Assembly: GCA_001773575.1 (NCBI GenBank)
Contig: MEXB01000013.1
Span: 1-35,781 of the forward strand
Reading direction: 5' to 3'
Origin: Candidatus Adlerbacteria bacterium RIFOXYC1_FULL_48_26
GTDB lineage: Bacteria > Patescibacteriota > Minisyncoccia > Phycocordibacterales > SBAW01
Length of the DNA stretch: 35,781 bases
The notes under the pieces were generated by a model. The model searched no databases and was not told the origin of the DNA. It saw only the letters and a program-made list of their open reading frames with translations. The number at the start of each line of letters is the position of its first letter. The first letter of the stretch is position 1. The position numbers were made by a program, and so were the translations under genes. Shown here piece by piece: positions 1 to 7,709 of the stretch.

Positions 1-102
1 CGCTGTACGGTTGAAACATCCTCAGGACAGGTCATTGGCCGCATTACATTTACGGTAAAAACCTCAAGCAGCACACCGGCGCTTTCAAGTGCTAAACTCT
101 AA
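1..102 (+). CDS. C-terminal end of an unknown protein (partial)
   Basis: An open frame runs from the first base to a TAA at 100-102 and gives 33 residues, ending in a Ser/Thr-rich tail (TFTVKTSSSTPALSS). The argS start codon follows 4 bases later, which suits an operon. The Ser/Thr-rich end is typical of exported or surface proteins, but too little is present to name a family. It could also be chance open frame, because only about 100 bases are visible. Confidence 0.45.
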   Translation, partial: RCTVETSSGQVIGRITFTVKTSSSTPALSSAKL

Positions 103-106
103 CTTT

Positions 107-1732
107 ATGGTCCGCACGTCTATTGAAAAGGCAATACAGGCTGCTTTAGCAGAACTTGGTGCAGAAGATGTCTCTTTTGTCGTTGAGCGCCCATCTGATA
201 TGTCGCACGGCGACTACGCTACTAACGCCGCACTTGTCGCTGCAAAATCACTCAAAGCAAACCCACGAGAGATTGCTCAGTCTCTTACAGAAAAACTTCC
301 CACTATAGAGGGAGTAAAAAATATTGAAGTTGCAGGCGCGGGCTTTATAAACTTTTCTCTTTCTCCAGAAGTACTAACTGACATTGTAGGTGAGGCAACA
401 GAAGAGGGGTGGGGGAAGAACTCGCTCTACTTAGGCCAACATGTGTTGGTTGAATACACTGACCCGAACCCATTTAAAGAATTTCACATCGGGCACTTGA
501 TGAGTAACGCTATAGGCGAAAGCATTGCGCGGCTCTTTGAAGCAGGAGGGGCTGATGTTAAACGTGCGAACTATCAGGGTGATGTTGGTGTGCATGTGGC
601 TAAAGCTATTTGGGCTAAGCGACAGAAGCCGGAGATGTCGTGGGGCGAGGCGTATGTGTATGGCTCCGCAGAGTACGAAACCAACAAAGAAGAGATAGAT
701 GAACTGAATAAAACTATTTACGAAAAGAGCGATGTAGAGGTAAATAAACTTTACGAACAAGGTAGGAATCAATCCTTGGATCACTTTGAAGGAATTTACA
801 AAACTCTTGGAACGAAATTTGATTACTACTTCTTTGAAAGTGAGACGGGCGTACTTGGACTCGATCTGGTAGATAAGCATCCAGAAGTGTTTGAAAGAAG
901 CGATGGCGCAACTATATTCCGTGGTGAGAATGTTGGCCTCCATACCCGCGTGTTCATCAACAGCAAAGGACTTCCAACCTACGAAGCAAAAGAACTCGGC
1001 CTTGTTGTGGCCAAAAAGAAACAAGGACAATTCGACCTTTCGCTTACGGTAACTGCTAATGAAACGAGAGACTTTTTCCGAGTTGTTCGTGCGGCTGCAG
1101 AAAAGATCTTCCCAGATTTGGAAGATAAGATGCTCACTCGTTTCCACGGCTTCTTGAAACTCACGACAGGTAAGATGTCGTCACGTTTGGGCAATGTCAT
1201 AACAGGGGAATCTCTTATTAGAGATTTAACTGAAGAAGCGCGAGGTAGGGAAGATGTTGCTGTGGGGGCGATTAAGTTTATGGTTCTGCGCCAAAACACA
1301 GGCAAAGATATTATTTTTGATCCAGAGAAATCTCTTTCACTTGAGGGCGACTCTGGCCCGTATGTGCAATACGCACTTGTTCGCACACGTTCTCTTTTAC
1401 GTGAGGCGAAGAAGGCCGTCATCGCCGACCGAGTTAATTCTGAAGCTGTGCGCCAGCCGGGGGGCGCTTCAGAATTAACTCGCTCAGCTCTCACTAGGTT
1501 GCTGGTGCATTTCCCTGATGTTGTTGCGCGCGCTTCGATGGAACTAGAGCCACATCACGTTGCTACGTATCTGACAGAGCTCGCTTCGAGCTTTAATAGT
1601 TGGTATGCGAGTGAACGTTTGATCGTTGATGGGGAGGTTTCTTCTGATGCGTTGGCGCTTGTGCGTGCGGTTGAACATACGCTCGACCGAGGCCTCAATA
1701 TCCTAGGAATTCCAGCGCCGCAGGAAATGTAA
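107..1732 (+). CDS. argS: Arginyl-tRNA synthetase
   Basis: Charges tRNA-Arg with arginine in the cytoplasm; class Ia synthetase. The N-terminal additional domain (about 1-85) carries MSHGDYATNAAL. The HIGH motif is HIGH at residues 127-130 within DPNPFKEFHIGHLMSN. The KMSKS counterpart is KMSSR at 356-360. The anticodon-binding DALR-type domain is at the C-terminus (HHVATYLTELASSFNSWY). At 541 residues the length is normal. I chose the ATG at 107 rather than the in-frame GTG at 89, because MVRTSIEKAI is a typical ArgRS start and the GTG lies inside the upstream frame; no Shine-Dalgarno is visible for either. A 17-base perfect inverted repeat (1430-1482) sits in the variable linker before the anticodon-binding domain and is translated in frame. 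Confidence 0.96.
   Translation: MVRTSIEKAIQAALAELGAEDVSFVVERPSDMSHGDYATNAALVAAKSLKANPREIAQSLTEKLPTIEGVKNIEVAGAGFINFSLSPEVLTDIVGEATEEGWGKNSLYLGQHVLVEYTDPNPFKEFHIGHLMSNAIGESIARLFEAGGADVKRANYQGDVGVHVAKAIWAKRQKPEMSWGEAYVYGSAEYETNKEEIDELNKTIYEKSDVEVNKLYEQGRNQSLDHFEGIYKTLGTKFDYYFFESETGVLGLDLVDKHPEVFERSDGATIFRGENVGLHTRVFINSKGLPTYEAKELGLVVAKKKQGQFDLSLTVTANETRDFFRVVRAAAEKIFPDLEDKMLTRFHGFLKLTTGKMSSRLGNVITGESLIRDLTEEARGREDVAVGAIKFMVLRQNTGKDIIFDPEKSLSLEGDSGPYVQYALVRTRSLLREAKKAVIADRVNSEAVRQPGGASELTRSALTRLLVHFPDVVARASMELEPHHVATYLTELASSFNSWYASERLIVDGEVSSDALALVRAVEHTLDRGLNILGIPAPQEM
1430..1482. repeat. Perfect inverted repeat inside argS
   Basis: The left arm CGAGTTAATTCTGAAGC (1430-1446) is exactly complementary to the right arm GCTTCAGAATTAACTCG (1466-1482), with a 19-base GC-rich loop between. 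The frame stays open and encodes a Gln-Pro-Gly-Gly-Ala loop flanked by Asn-Ser-Glu and Ser-Glu-Leu. It lies in the variable linker of ArgRS between the catalytic and anticodon-binding domains, so an in-frame insertion would be tolerated. Confidence 0.9.
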
Positions 1733-1750
1733 GCAAAATAAGGCCCAAAG

Positions 1751-1759
1751 TGGTATATT
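1751..1759 (+). promoter_or_regulatory. Extended -10 promoter of ileS (leaderless)
   Basis: TGG followed by TATATT (1754-1759) is an extended -10 box. Seven bases separate it from the ileS ATG at 1767, so transcription would begin at or next to the A of the start codon. No Shine-Dalgarno is present and no good -35 is visible. Confidence 0.6.
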
Positions 1760-1766
1760 TTTTGAT

Positions 1767-4700
1767 ATGGCAGATAAGAGCGAGACAGTACTAAGAGAGG
1801 AGCAAATCCTTGAGTTTTGGCGGGAAGATAAGACATTTGAAAAGTCGGTTGAAAAGCCAGCCGCTAAGGGCGACTTTGTTTTTTATGACGGCCCACCGTT
1901 TGCAACAGGTCTTCCGCACTCAGGCTCCCTCCTCTCTTCAATAATCAAAGATGTTATTCCGCGTTACAAAACAATGCGCGGCTACCGTGTGCCACGTGTG
2001 TGGGGTTGGGATACTCACGGGCTTCCTATTGAATCTTTGGTTGAAAAGACACTTGGTCTTAAAACAAAAAAAGATATTCTCGCTATCGGTATCGAGAAGT
2101 TTAATGAAACTGCGCGTTCGTTGGTGTTGGAGTATGTGCACGAATGGAAACGATACATCGAACGAGTAGGGCGTTGGGTTGATTTTGATAACTCGTACAA
2201 GACGATGGACAACTCGTATATCGAATCCATCTGGTGGGCTCTTAAGCGTCTACACGGAAAAAATTTAATGTACGAGGGCAAGAAGGTGCTTATGTACTGC
2301 CCGCACTGCGAGACTCCTCTGGCGAAAGCAGAGATCGCAATGGACAACACGTACAAGGATATTACTGAGACTGCAGTCACTGCACGTTTCAAAGTAAAAA
2401 ACCCACAGAAATATAAGTTGCCAGAGAACACATACCTGTTGGCATGGACCACAACTCCATGGACTCTTCCTGGCAACGTTGGTTTGGCTGTTGGTCCAGA
2501 AATGCGCTACGCAGTAGTGCAGGATGGAAGCGCACACTATATAGAGCAAGAAGACGGTGGAGACATAAAGGGAAGCGACCTTGCTGGCATAGAGTACGAG
2601 CCGCTCTTTGATGTGCCCGTACTTAAATCTCCACGTTCGTACAAAGTATGGTCGGCGGGGTTTGTTACGGCAGGGGAAGGCACGGGCATCGTACATACAG
2701 CCGTAATGTACGGCGAAGACGACTTCGCACTTGGTATGAAGGAGAAACTGCCAATGGTGCAGATGCTTGAACCAAACGGCCACTACAACAATATCGTTCC
2801 TGAATTTCTCCGTGGCAAATTTATCAAACAAGGAGAGAAGGAGATTGTCGCAGACCTTGAGACACGCGGTCTCCTGCATAGTAAAGAACCGCACACGCAC
2901 TCATACCCACACTGCTATCGTTGCGGCGCGGCACTTATCTACAACGCAGTTGTGTCATGGTTTTTGAATATTCAAAAAGTTAAGAGCAAGATGCTCTCGG
3001 AGAACAATAAGATCTACTGGTTCCCACAGCATCTTAAACACGGCCGTTTCCACAATAACGTCGAGAGCGCACCCGACTGGACCATCTCCCGCAACCGCTT
3101 TTGGGCGTCACCACTTCCTATTTGGAAGGAGAAGCAGTCTCGGGCAGGGGAGCAGCTTGAAGGAAAAAAACTAATGGTTGTCGGTTCACTCGAAGAGTTG
3201 CTCGCAAAGACTAAAAAGTCTGGCAACAAGTATTTTGTCATGCGCCACGGTGAGGCGAAGAGCAATATTGCTCAGATTTTTGACGGAGGGAAGAACACTG
3301 ACAACCACCTTACTGATGTTGGACGGCAGGTGGTCCGTGCTACATCTGAACAGTTGAAAAAAGAAAAGATCGATATGGTCATTGCGTCGCCAATTTTGCG
3401 TACGCAGGAAACAGCAAAAATTGTTCTTAAGGTGCTCGGGTTGCCGGACACGGCTCTTATGACAGATGAGCGACTCCTTGAACTCCAAGTTGGTATCTAC
3501 GACGGCAAGCGCATTGAGGATTGGAGAAACAACTTTGTGTCTAGACTTGAGCGTTTCAGTAAAGCTGCTGAGGGGGGTGAGACATACGCAGACGTGCGCC
3601 GCCGCGTTGGAGAATTTCTTTTCGAGGTTGAACGCCGTTATAGCGGCAGAAACATACTTATTGTTACGCACGAATGCCCTTCGTGGTTGTTGGACGGCGT
3701 GGCTCGTCATATGACAAACGAAGAAATTGCTGCGGAACGTGATGCGCCTTTTATGCAGCCAGGTACATACAGACCTCTACCATTCACACCCTTCCCTCAC
3801 AATAAAAAATACGAGCTTGATCTCCACCGCCCATACATCGATGAAGTTGTCTTGGTTGATGAAAAGGGAAGCCGCTACGAGCGCATTCCTGAAGTCTTGG
3901 ACTGCTGGGTAGAGTCTGGGGCAATGCCATTCGCTTCTATGCAGTACCCTCGTGACAAATCAAAAGTAAATCCTGAACGTTTCTTCGGCTTAGCTCCAAA
4001 GGGCTACCCAGGCGACTTTATCGCTGAATATATTGCTCAGACCCGCACGTGGTTCTACTACATGCACGCGATGGGCGTGATGTTGTTTGGTAAACGATCA
4101 TTTAAAGCCGTCGTTACCACGGGAAATATTCTTTCTTCTGACGGCACAAAGATGAGTAAGTCGAAAGGGAACTACACCGACCCATACGAACTGATGGATA
4201 AGTGGGGCTCAGATGCGTACCGCTTCTACCTTATGGGTTCAGTGGTTATGCAGGCAGAAGATTTTAACTTCCGTGACGAAGACGTTCGCGAAGTCCATAA
4301 CCGTGTTGTTGGTACATTGTGGAACTCATTTAAATTCTTTGAACTCTACAAAGACAAACTTGATGGCAGTGACTACACACAGAGTGAGCATCCGCTGGAC
4401 CGTTGGGTAATTTCTCTCTTAAACAAAACAGTTGCAGAGACAACGGAGGCGTTTGAAAGATATGACCTTCCTGCAGCAACGCGCCCTATCCGCGCATTCA
4501 TTGATAACTATTCAACCTGGTACGTTCGCCGTTCCCGCGACCGCGCCCGCGGCGACAGTGCTGATGCCATGATGTGTTTGGCAACGCAGAAACATGTGCT
4601 TTTGACGGTAGCAAAACTTCTCGCGCCCATAACGCCGTTTATTACAGAAAGTGTTTCTCGTGGTTTAGGAGAAGAGAACAGTGTGCACTTGGGCAATTGG

Positions 4701-5156
4701 CCGGAAGGCGGCTCAGTTGATGAGCAGTTGCTTACAGACATGCAGACCATTCGTGAGCTCGCAAGTAAGGGCTTGGAACTCCGCGACCGCGCGGGCATAA
4801 AAGTGCGCCAGCCTCTCGCAAAATTCTCGGCTACCTCTTTGCCACACAATGCTACGCTCCATACGATCCTTGCTGAAGAAATCAACGTAAAACAAGTTAC
4901 AGAAGACGCATCGCTTACAGAACCAGTGCTTGATACAAACCTCACGCAAGAACTTAAGGAGGAGGGCTTGGTGCGCGACCTCGCTCGTCGTATCCAAGAG
5001 TGGCGCAAAGAACAAAAGCTTTCTATCAGCGACCGTCCTTCCTACACACTTGAAGTTACTGCTGAAGAAAAACCAATTGCAGAAAAATATCGTTCTACTC
5101 TCATTGCACAAACTGGTCTCCAGGATCTGCAGCTGACAGAAAAAACGAATGCATGA
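1767..5156 (+). CDS. ileS: Isoleucyl-tRNA synthetase with an inserted histidine-phosphatase domain
   Basis: Class Ia synthetase that charges tRNA-Ile; 1129 residues, longer than the usual 930-1050. The HIGH motif is HSGS (51-54), so its last His is Ser. The CP1 editing domain includes TTTPWTLPGN, and KMSKS is at 795-799. Between the conserved SRNRFWASPLPIW/VGSLEEL (472-478) and DLHRPYID (from 685) lies an extra segment of about 195 residues (about 486-680). It looks like a histidine phosphatase (phosphoglycerate-mutase-like): MRHGE with His494, SPILRTQET with Arg545, an LLELQVGIYDG acid segment, and VTHE with His635. The signature residues all appear present, so it may be active. The synthetase core continues normally on both sides (EVLDCWVESGAMPFA after the insert). 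recO overlaps its last 8 bases. The promoter is a leaderless extended -10. Confidence 0.95.
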   Translation: MADKSETVLREEQILEFWREDKTFEKSVEKPAAKGDFVFYDGPPFATGLPHSGSLLSSIIKDVIPRYKTMRGYRVPRVWGWDTHGLPIESLVEKTLGLKTKKDILAIGIEKFNETARSLVLEYVHEWKRYIERVGRWVDFDNSYKTMDNSYIESIWWALKRLHGKNLMYEGKKVLMYCPHCETPLAKAEIAMDNTYKDITETAVTARFKVKNPQKYKLPENTYLLAWTTTPWTLPGNVGLAVGPEMRYAVVQDGSAHYIEQEDGGDIKGSDLAGIEYEPLFDVPVLKSPRSYKVWSAGFVTAGEGTGIVHTAVMYGEDDFALGMKEKLPMVQMLEPNGHYNNIVPEFLRGKFIKQGEKEIVADLETRGLLHSKEPHTHSYPHCYRCGAALIYNAVVSWFLNIQKVKSKMLSENNKIYWFPQHLKHGRFHNNVESAPDWTISRNRFWASPLPIWKEKQSRAGEQLEGKKLMVVGSLEELLAKTKKSGNKYFVMRHGEAKSNIAQIFDGGKNTDNHLTDVGRQVVRATSEQLKKEKIDMVIASPILRTQETAKIVLKVLGLPDTALMTDERLLELQVGIYDGKRIEDWRNNFVSRLERFSKAAEGGETYADVRRRVGEFLFEVERRYSGRNILIVTHECPSWLLDGVARHMTNEEIAAERDAPFMQPGTYRPLPFTPFPHNKKYELDLHRPYIDEVVLVDEKGSRYERIPEVLDCWVESGAMPFASMQYPRDKSKVNPERFFGLAPKGYPGDFIAEYIAQTRTWFYYMHAMGVMLFGKRSFKAVVTTGNILSSDGTKMSKSKGNYTDPYELMDKWGSDAYRFYLMGSVVMQAEDFNFRDEDVREVHNRVVGTLWNSFKFFELYKDKLDGSDYTQSEHPLDRWVISLLNKTVAETTEAFERYDLPAATRPIRAFIDNYSTWYVRRSRDRARGDSADAMMCLATQKHVLLTVAKLLAPITPFITESVSRGLGEENSVHLGNWPEGGSVDEQLLTDMQTIRELASKGLELRDRAGIKVRQPLAKFSATSLPHNATLHTILAEEINVKQVTEDASLTEPVLDTNLTQELKEEGLVRDLARRIQEWRKEQKLSISDRPSYTLEVTAEEKPIAEKYRSTLIAQTGLQDLQLTEKTNA
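3222..3806 (+). other. Histidine-phosphatase domain embedded in IleRS
   Basis: This is the insert of about 195 residues within ileS. Motif order matches the histidine phosphatase superfamily: RHGE near its start (phospho-acceptor His494), D-M-V-I-A-S-P-I-L-R-T-Q-E-T in the middle, LLELQVGIYDG (probable acid/base Glu), and L-I-V-T-H-E near its end (second His635). It is in frame with no stop or codon shift at either junction, so it is a domain of the fusion protein and not a separate gene. Its substrate cannot be read from the sequence. Confidence 0.88.
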
Positions 5157-5730
5157 TGTCATCTCCACTCGCGGAATAGTTCTCAGTAAGCGAACGGTGG
5201 GGGAGGCAAACACACTTGTCTCTATGCTTACGGAAGACCTCGGCGTTATACGAGTGTCTGCACGTTCCGCACGTCTTGAGCGTTCCAAGCTTCGGTATGG
5301 GCTTGAGACGTTAACGCAGGGTACGTTCTCGCTTGTGCGCGGCAAATATGACTGGAAATTAACTGGCACACAAGGACTCTCTCGTCCGTTCCTCCACGCC
5401 TCTATTGCTCAACGTAAAACAGCGGGGAAGGTGAGCCGTCTCTTGATCCGTCTTATCCAAGGCGAAGAGCCTGTCCGCGACCTGTTTGAAGTTATTGTTC
5501 ACGGCCTACTTCATATCTCGCAGGAAACGAACGAAGAAAATCTTCCATATATTGAAGCGATATTGGTTCTACGCATTGTCGCCCAGTTAGGTTATGTCGA
5601 AGAAAAGCAGGAGCTTGGTGTATTCCTCAACACACATACATTTTCAGAAGCGCTTATTGAACAGGCTAAAAAGAATCGGCCACTGCTTATCAGAAGCATA
5701 AATACCTCCCTCGCCGAAACGGGCCTATAA
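5149..5730 (+). CDS. recO: DNA repair protein RecO
   Basis: RecO loads RecA onto SSB-coated DNA in the RecFOR pathway and anneals complementary strands. The N-terminal OB-fold signature is clear: TRGIVLSKRTVGEANTLVSM (about 6-25), then LGVIRVSARSARLERSKLR. The C-terminal part is helical. At 193 residues it is shorter than typical RecO (about 230-250) and lacks the Cys4 zinc-finger region. Its ATG overlaps the end of ileS by 8 bases, implying translational coupling. recA and ssb are also in this window. Confidence 0.82.
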   Translation: MHDVISTRGIVLSKRTVGEANTLVSMLTEDLGVIRVSARSARLERSKLRYGLETLTQGTFSLVRGKYDWKLTGTQGLSRPFLHASIAQRKTAGKVSRLLIRLIQGEEPVRDLFEVIVHGLLHISQETNEENLPYIEAILVLRIVAQLGYVEEKQELGVFLNTHTFSEALIEQAKKNRPLLIRSINTSLAETGL

Positions 5731-5748
5731 GACGGTCCTTTGTAAGAC
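5731..5748 (+). repeat. Solitary REP-like half element
   Basis: GGTCCTTTGTAAG (5734-5746) matches the right arm of the hairpin upstream of the Y1 transposase gene (GGTCCTTTGT at 25715-25724) and resembles the right arm of its 3' hairpin (GTCCTCTGTAAG). No complementary left arm is adjacent. It lies just upstream of the -10 box of the next gene. Confidence 0.35.
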
Positions 5749-5749
5749 T

Positions 5750-5758
5750 TGGTATACT
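5750..5758 (+). promoter_or_regulatory. Extended -10 promoter (leaderless) of the surface-protein gene
   Basis: TGG plus TATACT (5753-5758) ends 6 bases before the ATG at 5765, so the predicted transcript starts on the start codon. There is no Shine-Dalgarno. Confidence 0.6.
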
Positions 5759-5764
5759 ATTTGA

Positions 5765-7699
5765 ATGGCAGAGAAGAAGGGCTCTATAGCGTGGCTTAAA
5801 GCCGCGCTCTATTCCCGCAAAGATGACGTATCTATAAATCCAGATGAACGAACGCCACTTGAGGCGCACTCAACGGACGTCCCTGTTTCATGGAATGATG
5901 CGCCACGGTCTCCTTTACCTCAAATCACCACACTTCTTCATATGGCATCTACTAAAAAGGGCTGGTCTATTGCGACAAAATTTCTTATAGTCTCGTTCGT
6001 ATTTTTTATTCTTGCGGCAGGAGCTGCCACATACATGTTTTTCTACGGCAATAACGGGATCTCTCCTCAAAATATTGATGTGCAGATTATCATGCCGTCG
6101 GTTATAGATGGAGGTAAGCCAACGACAATCCAAGTGCTCATTGTTAACCGTAACAATGCGAACTTGAAATTAGCAGACTTGATCATCAATTATCCTGACG
6201 GAACTCGCAATGCCACGAACGCTAACCAGTCACTGATCCACGAGCGACAATCCATTGGTTCTATAAGTGCAGGTCAGACAGTACAACGAACATCGCAAGC
6301 AATTTTCTACGGCCAGGAAGGCCAGGCACAAAAAGTGTCAGTGCAGTTGGAATATAGTATTGAAGGCTCCAACGCAGTGTTTGAAAGAAATGCAGATATA
6401 AACTTTACGATAGGCTCATCACCGGTCTCAATTGCAGTCTCATCGCCAACAGAAGCAATTTCTGATCAACAATTTTCATTCGATGTAACAGTGCAGAGTA
6501 ACTCGCTCGCGCCAGTGCAGGACGTGGTGATCCAGGCTCGTTATCCATTTGGATTTAGTGTCACTAATACATCGCCACAGGCACAGGTTGGCGGCACATT
6601 GTGGCGCTTGGGTGAAATGAAGCCAGGTGAGTCAAAAGTACTGCGCATCACAGGCACACTTAACGGCCAAGATGGCGACACGCGAGTGTTTTACTTCCTC
6701 GCAGGTTCAGATGCTGATAAAACAAACACAACACTGCGTGTGCCGTTCTTGTCGGTGCCGCAGACGTTGACGGTGCGCAGGCCATTTATCTCTGCAGAAC
6801 TTGCAGTGAATGGACAGACAGGGAAGACTATCTCGGTGCCAGCAGGTGCTGATATCCAAGGTGTAATCACATGGACAAACAATTTGCCTGACCCTGTTGC
6901 AGACGTACAACTAACGCTTTCACTGGCAGGACCTACTCTTAATACGAGTGCGATAGGCGCTTCGACAGGCTTCTACCAATCCTCTGACTCAACCATTGTT
7001 TGGACGAAGGACCAAAACCCACAACTTGCTGAAGTGCCACCGGGCGGCACAGGTACGCTACCATTCCGTTTCGGAACGCTCTCCTCTGGTACAAGTGGAA
7101 CGTTGTATTCCAACCCTGCTATTAGCCTTAACGTTAAGGTTGAAGGCGTGCGCCAAGGACAGACTAATGTGCCTCAAAATGTTGCTTCGGCTGATTCAAC
7201 ACAAGTGTATGTCTCATCAGTTGTTGTACTTAATGCAGTGGCGTCGCACTTTAGCGGACCATTCTCTAATACTGGCCCTATGCCACCAGTGCCTGGACAA
7301 AACACAACCTACGGCATCACATGGACAGTAACGAACACTTCGAATACCATTGCAAACGGTGTTGTTTCTGCAACATTGCCGCCCTACGTTACTTTTATGG
7401 GTGCGCAGTCTGGTAGCGGCATAAGCTACGATTCTGGCAGCCGCACGGTTACGTGGGCAATGGGGGATGTGAAGGCAGGCGCAGGCTTTACAGCAGCGTC
7501 ACGAGTGGCGGCATTCCAAGTTTCACTACTCCCAAGTATTTCGCAGAAAGGACAACCGGCGGCGCTCACAAACCCTGCGGCCTTTTCAGGACAGGATCGT
7601 TTCGCCCAGGTGCAGGTAAGTGCCACTGCAATTCCTCCAACAACACAGTTGGGTAGTGAGGCTGGATATACTCCAAATATGGGTTCGGTCGCTCAATAA
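5765..7699 (+). CDS. Membrane-anchored surface protein with DUF11/Ig-like repeats
   Basis: Function unknown. The first about 70 residues are hydrophilic and probably cytoplasmic. One transmembrane segment follows (about 73-94, FLIVSFVFFILAAGAATYMFF), then about 550 residues of Ser/Thr/Asn-rich beta-sandwich-like sequence outside the cell. Repeated patterns such as F-D-V-T-V-Q-S-N-S-L-A-P-V-Q-D-V-V and G-I-T-W-T-V-T-N-T-S-N-T-I-A-N-G-V-V followed by a proline-containing strand resemble DUF11/CARDB-like domains. No cysteines are evident in the exported part and no catalytic motif is seen. It has its own leaderless promoter and glyQS follows after 10 bases. A structural or adhesive cell-surface role is inference. 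Confidence 0.8.
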   Translation: MAEKKGSIAWLKAALYSRKDDVSINPDERTPLEAHSTDVPVSWNDAPRSPLPQITTLLHMASTKKGWSIATKFLIVSFVFFILAAGAATYMFFYGNNGISPQNIDVQIIMPSVIDGGKPTTIQVLIVNRNNANLKLADLIINYPDGTRNATNANQSLIHERQSIGSISAGQTVQRTSQAIFYGQEGQAQKVSVQLEYSIEGSNAVFERNADINFTIGSSPVSIAVSSPTEAISDQQFSFDVTVQSNSLAPVQDVVIQARYPFGFSVTNTSPQAQVGGTLWRLGEMKPGESKVLRITGTLNGQDGDTRVFYFLAGSDADKTNTTLRVPFLSVPQTLTVRRPFISAELAVNGQTGKTISVPAGADIQGVITWTNNLPDPVADVQLTLSLAGPTLNTSAIGASTGFYQSSDSTIVWTKDQNPQLAEVPPGGTGTLPFRFGTLSSGTSGTLYSNPAISLNVKVEGVRQGQTNVPQNVASADSTQVYVSSVVVLNAVASHFSGPFSNTGPMPPVPGQNTTYGITWTVTNTSNTIANGVVSATLPPYVTFMGAQSGSGISYDSGSRTVTWAMGDVKAGAGFTAASRVAAFQVSLLPSISQKGQPAALTNPAAFSGQDRFAQVQVSATAIPPTTQLGSEAGYTPNMGSVAQ

Positions 7700-7709
7700 A
7701 AAATAAACT

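Noticed and set aside
979-1494. 171-residue minus-strand frame opposite argS (also 431-1147)
   Set aside because: Antisense shadow of a clear synthetase gene, with no signals of its own.
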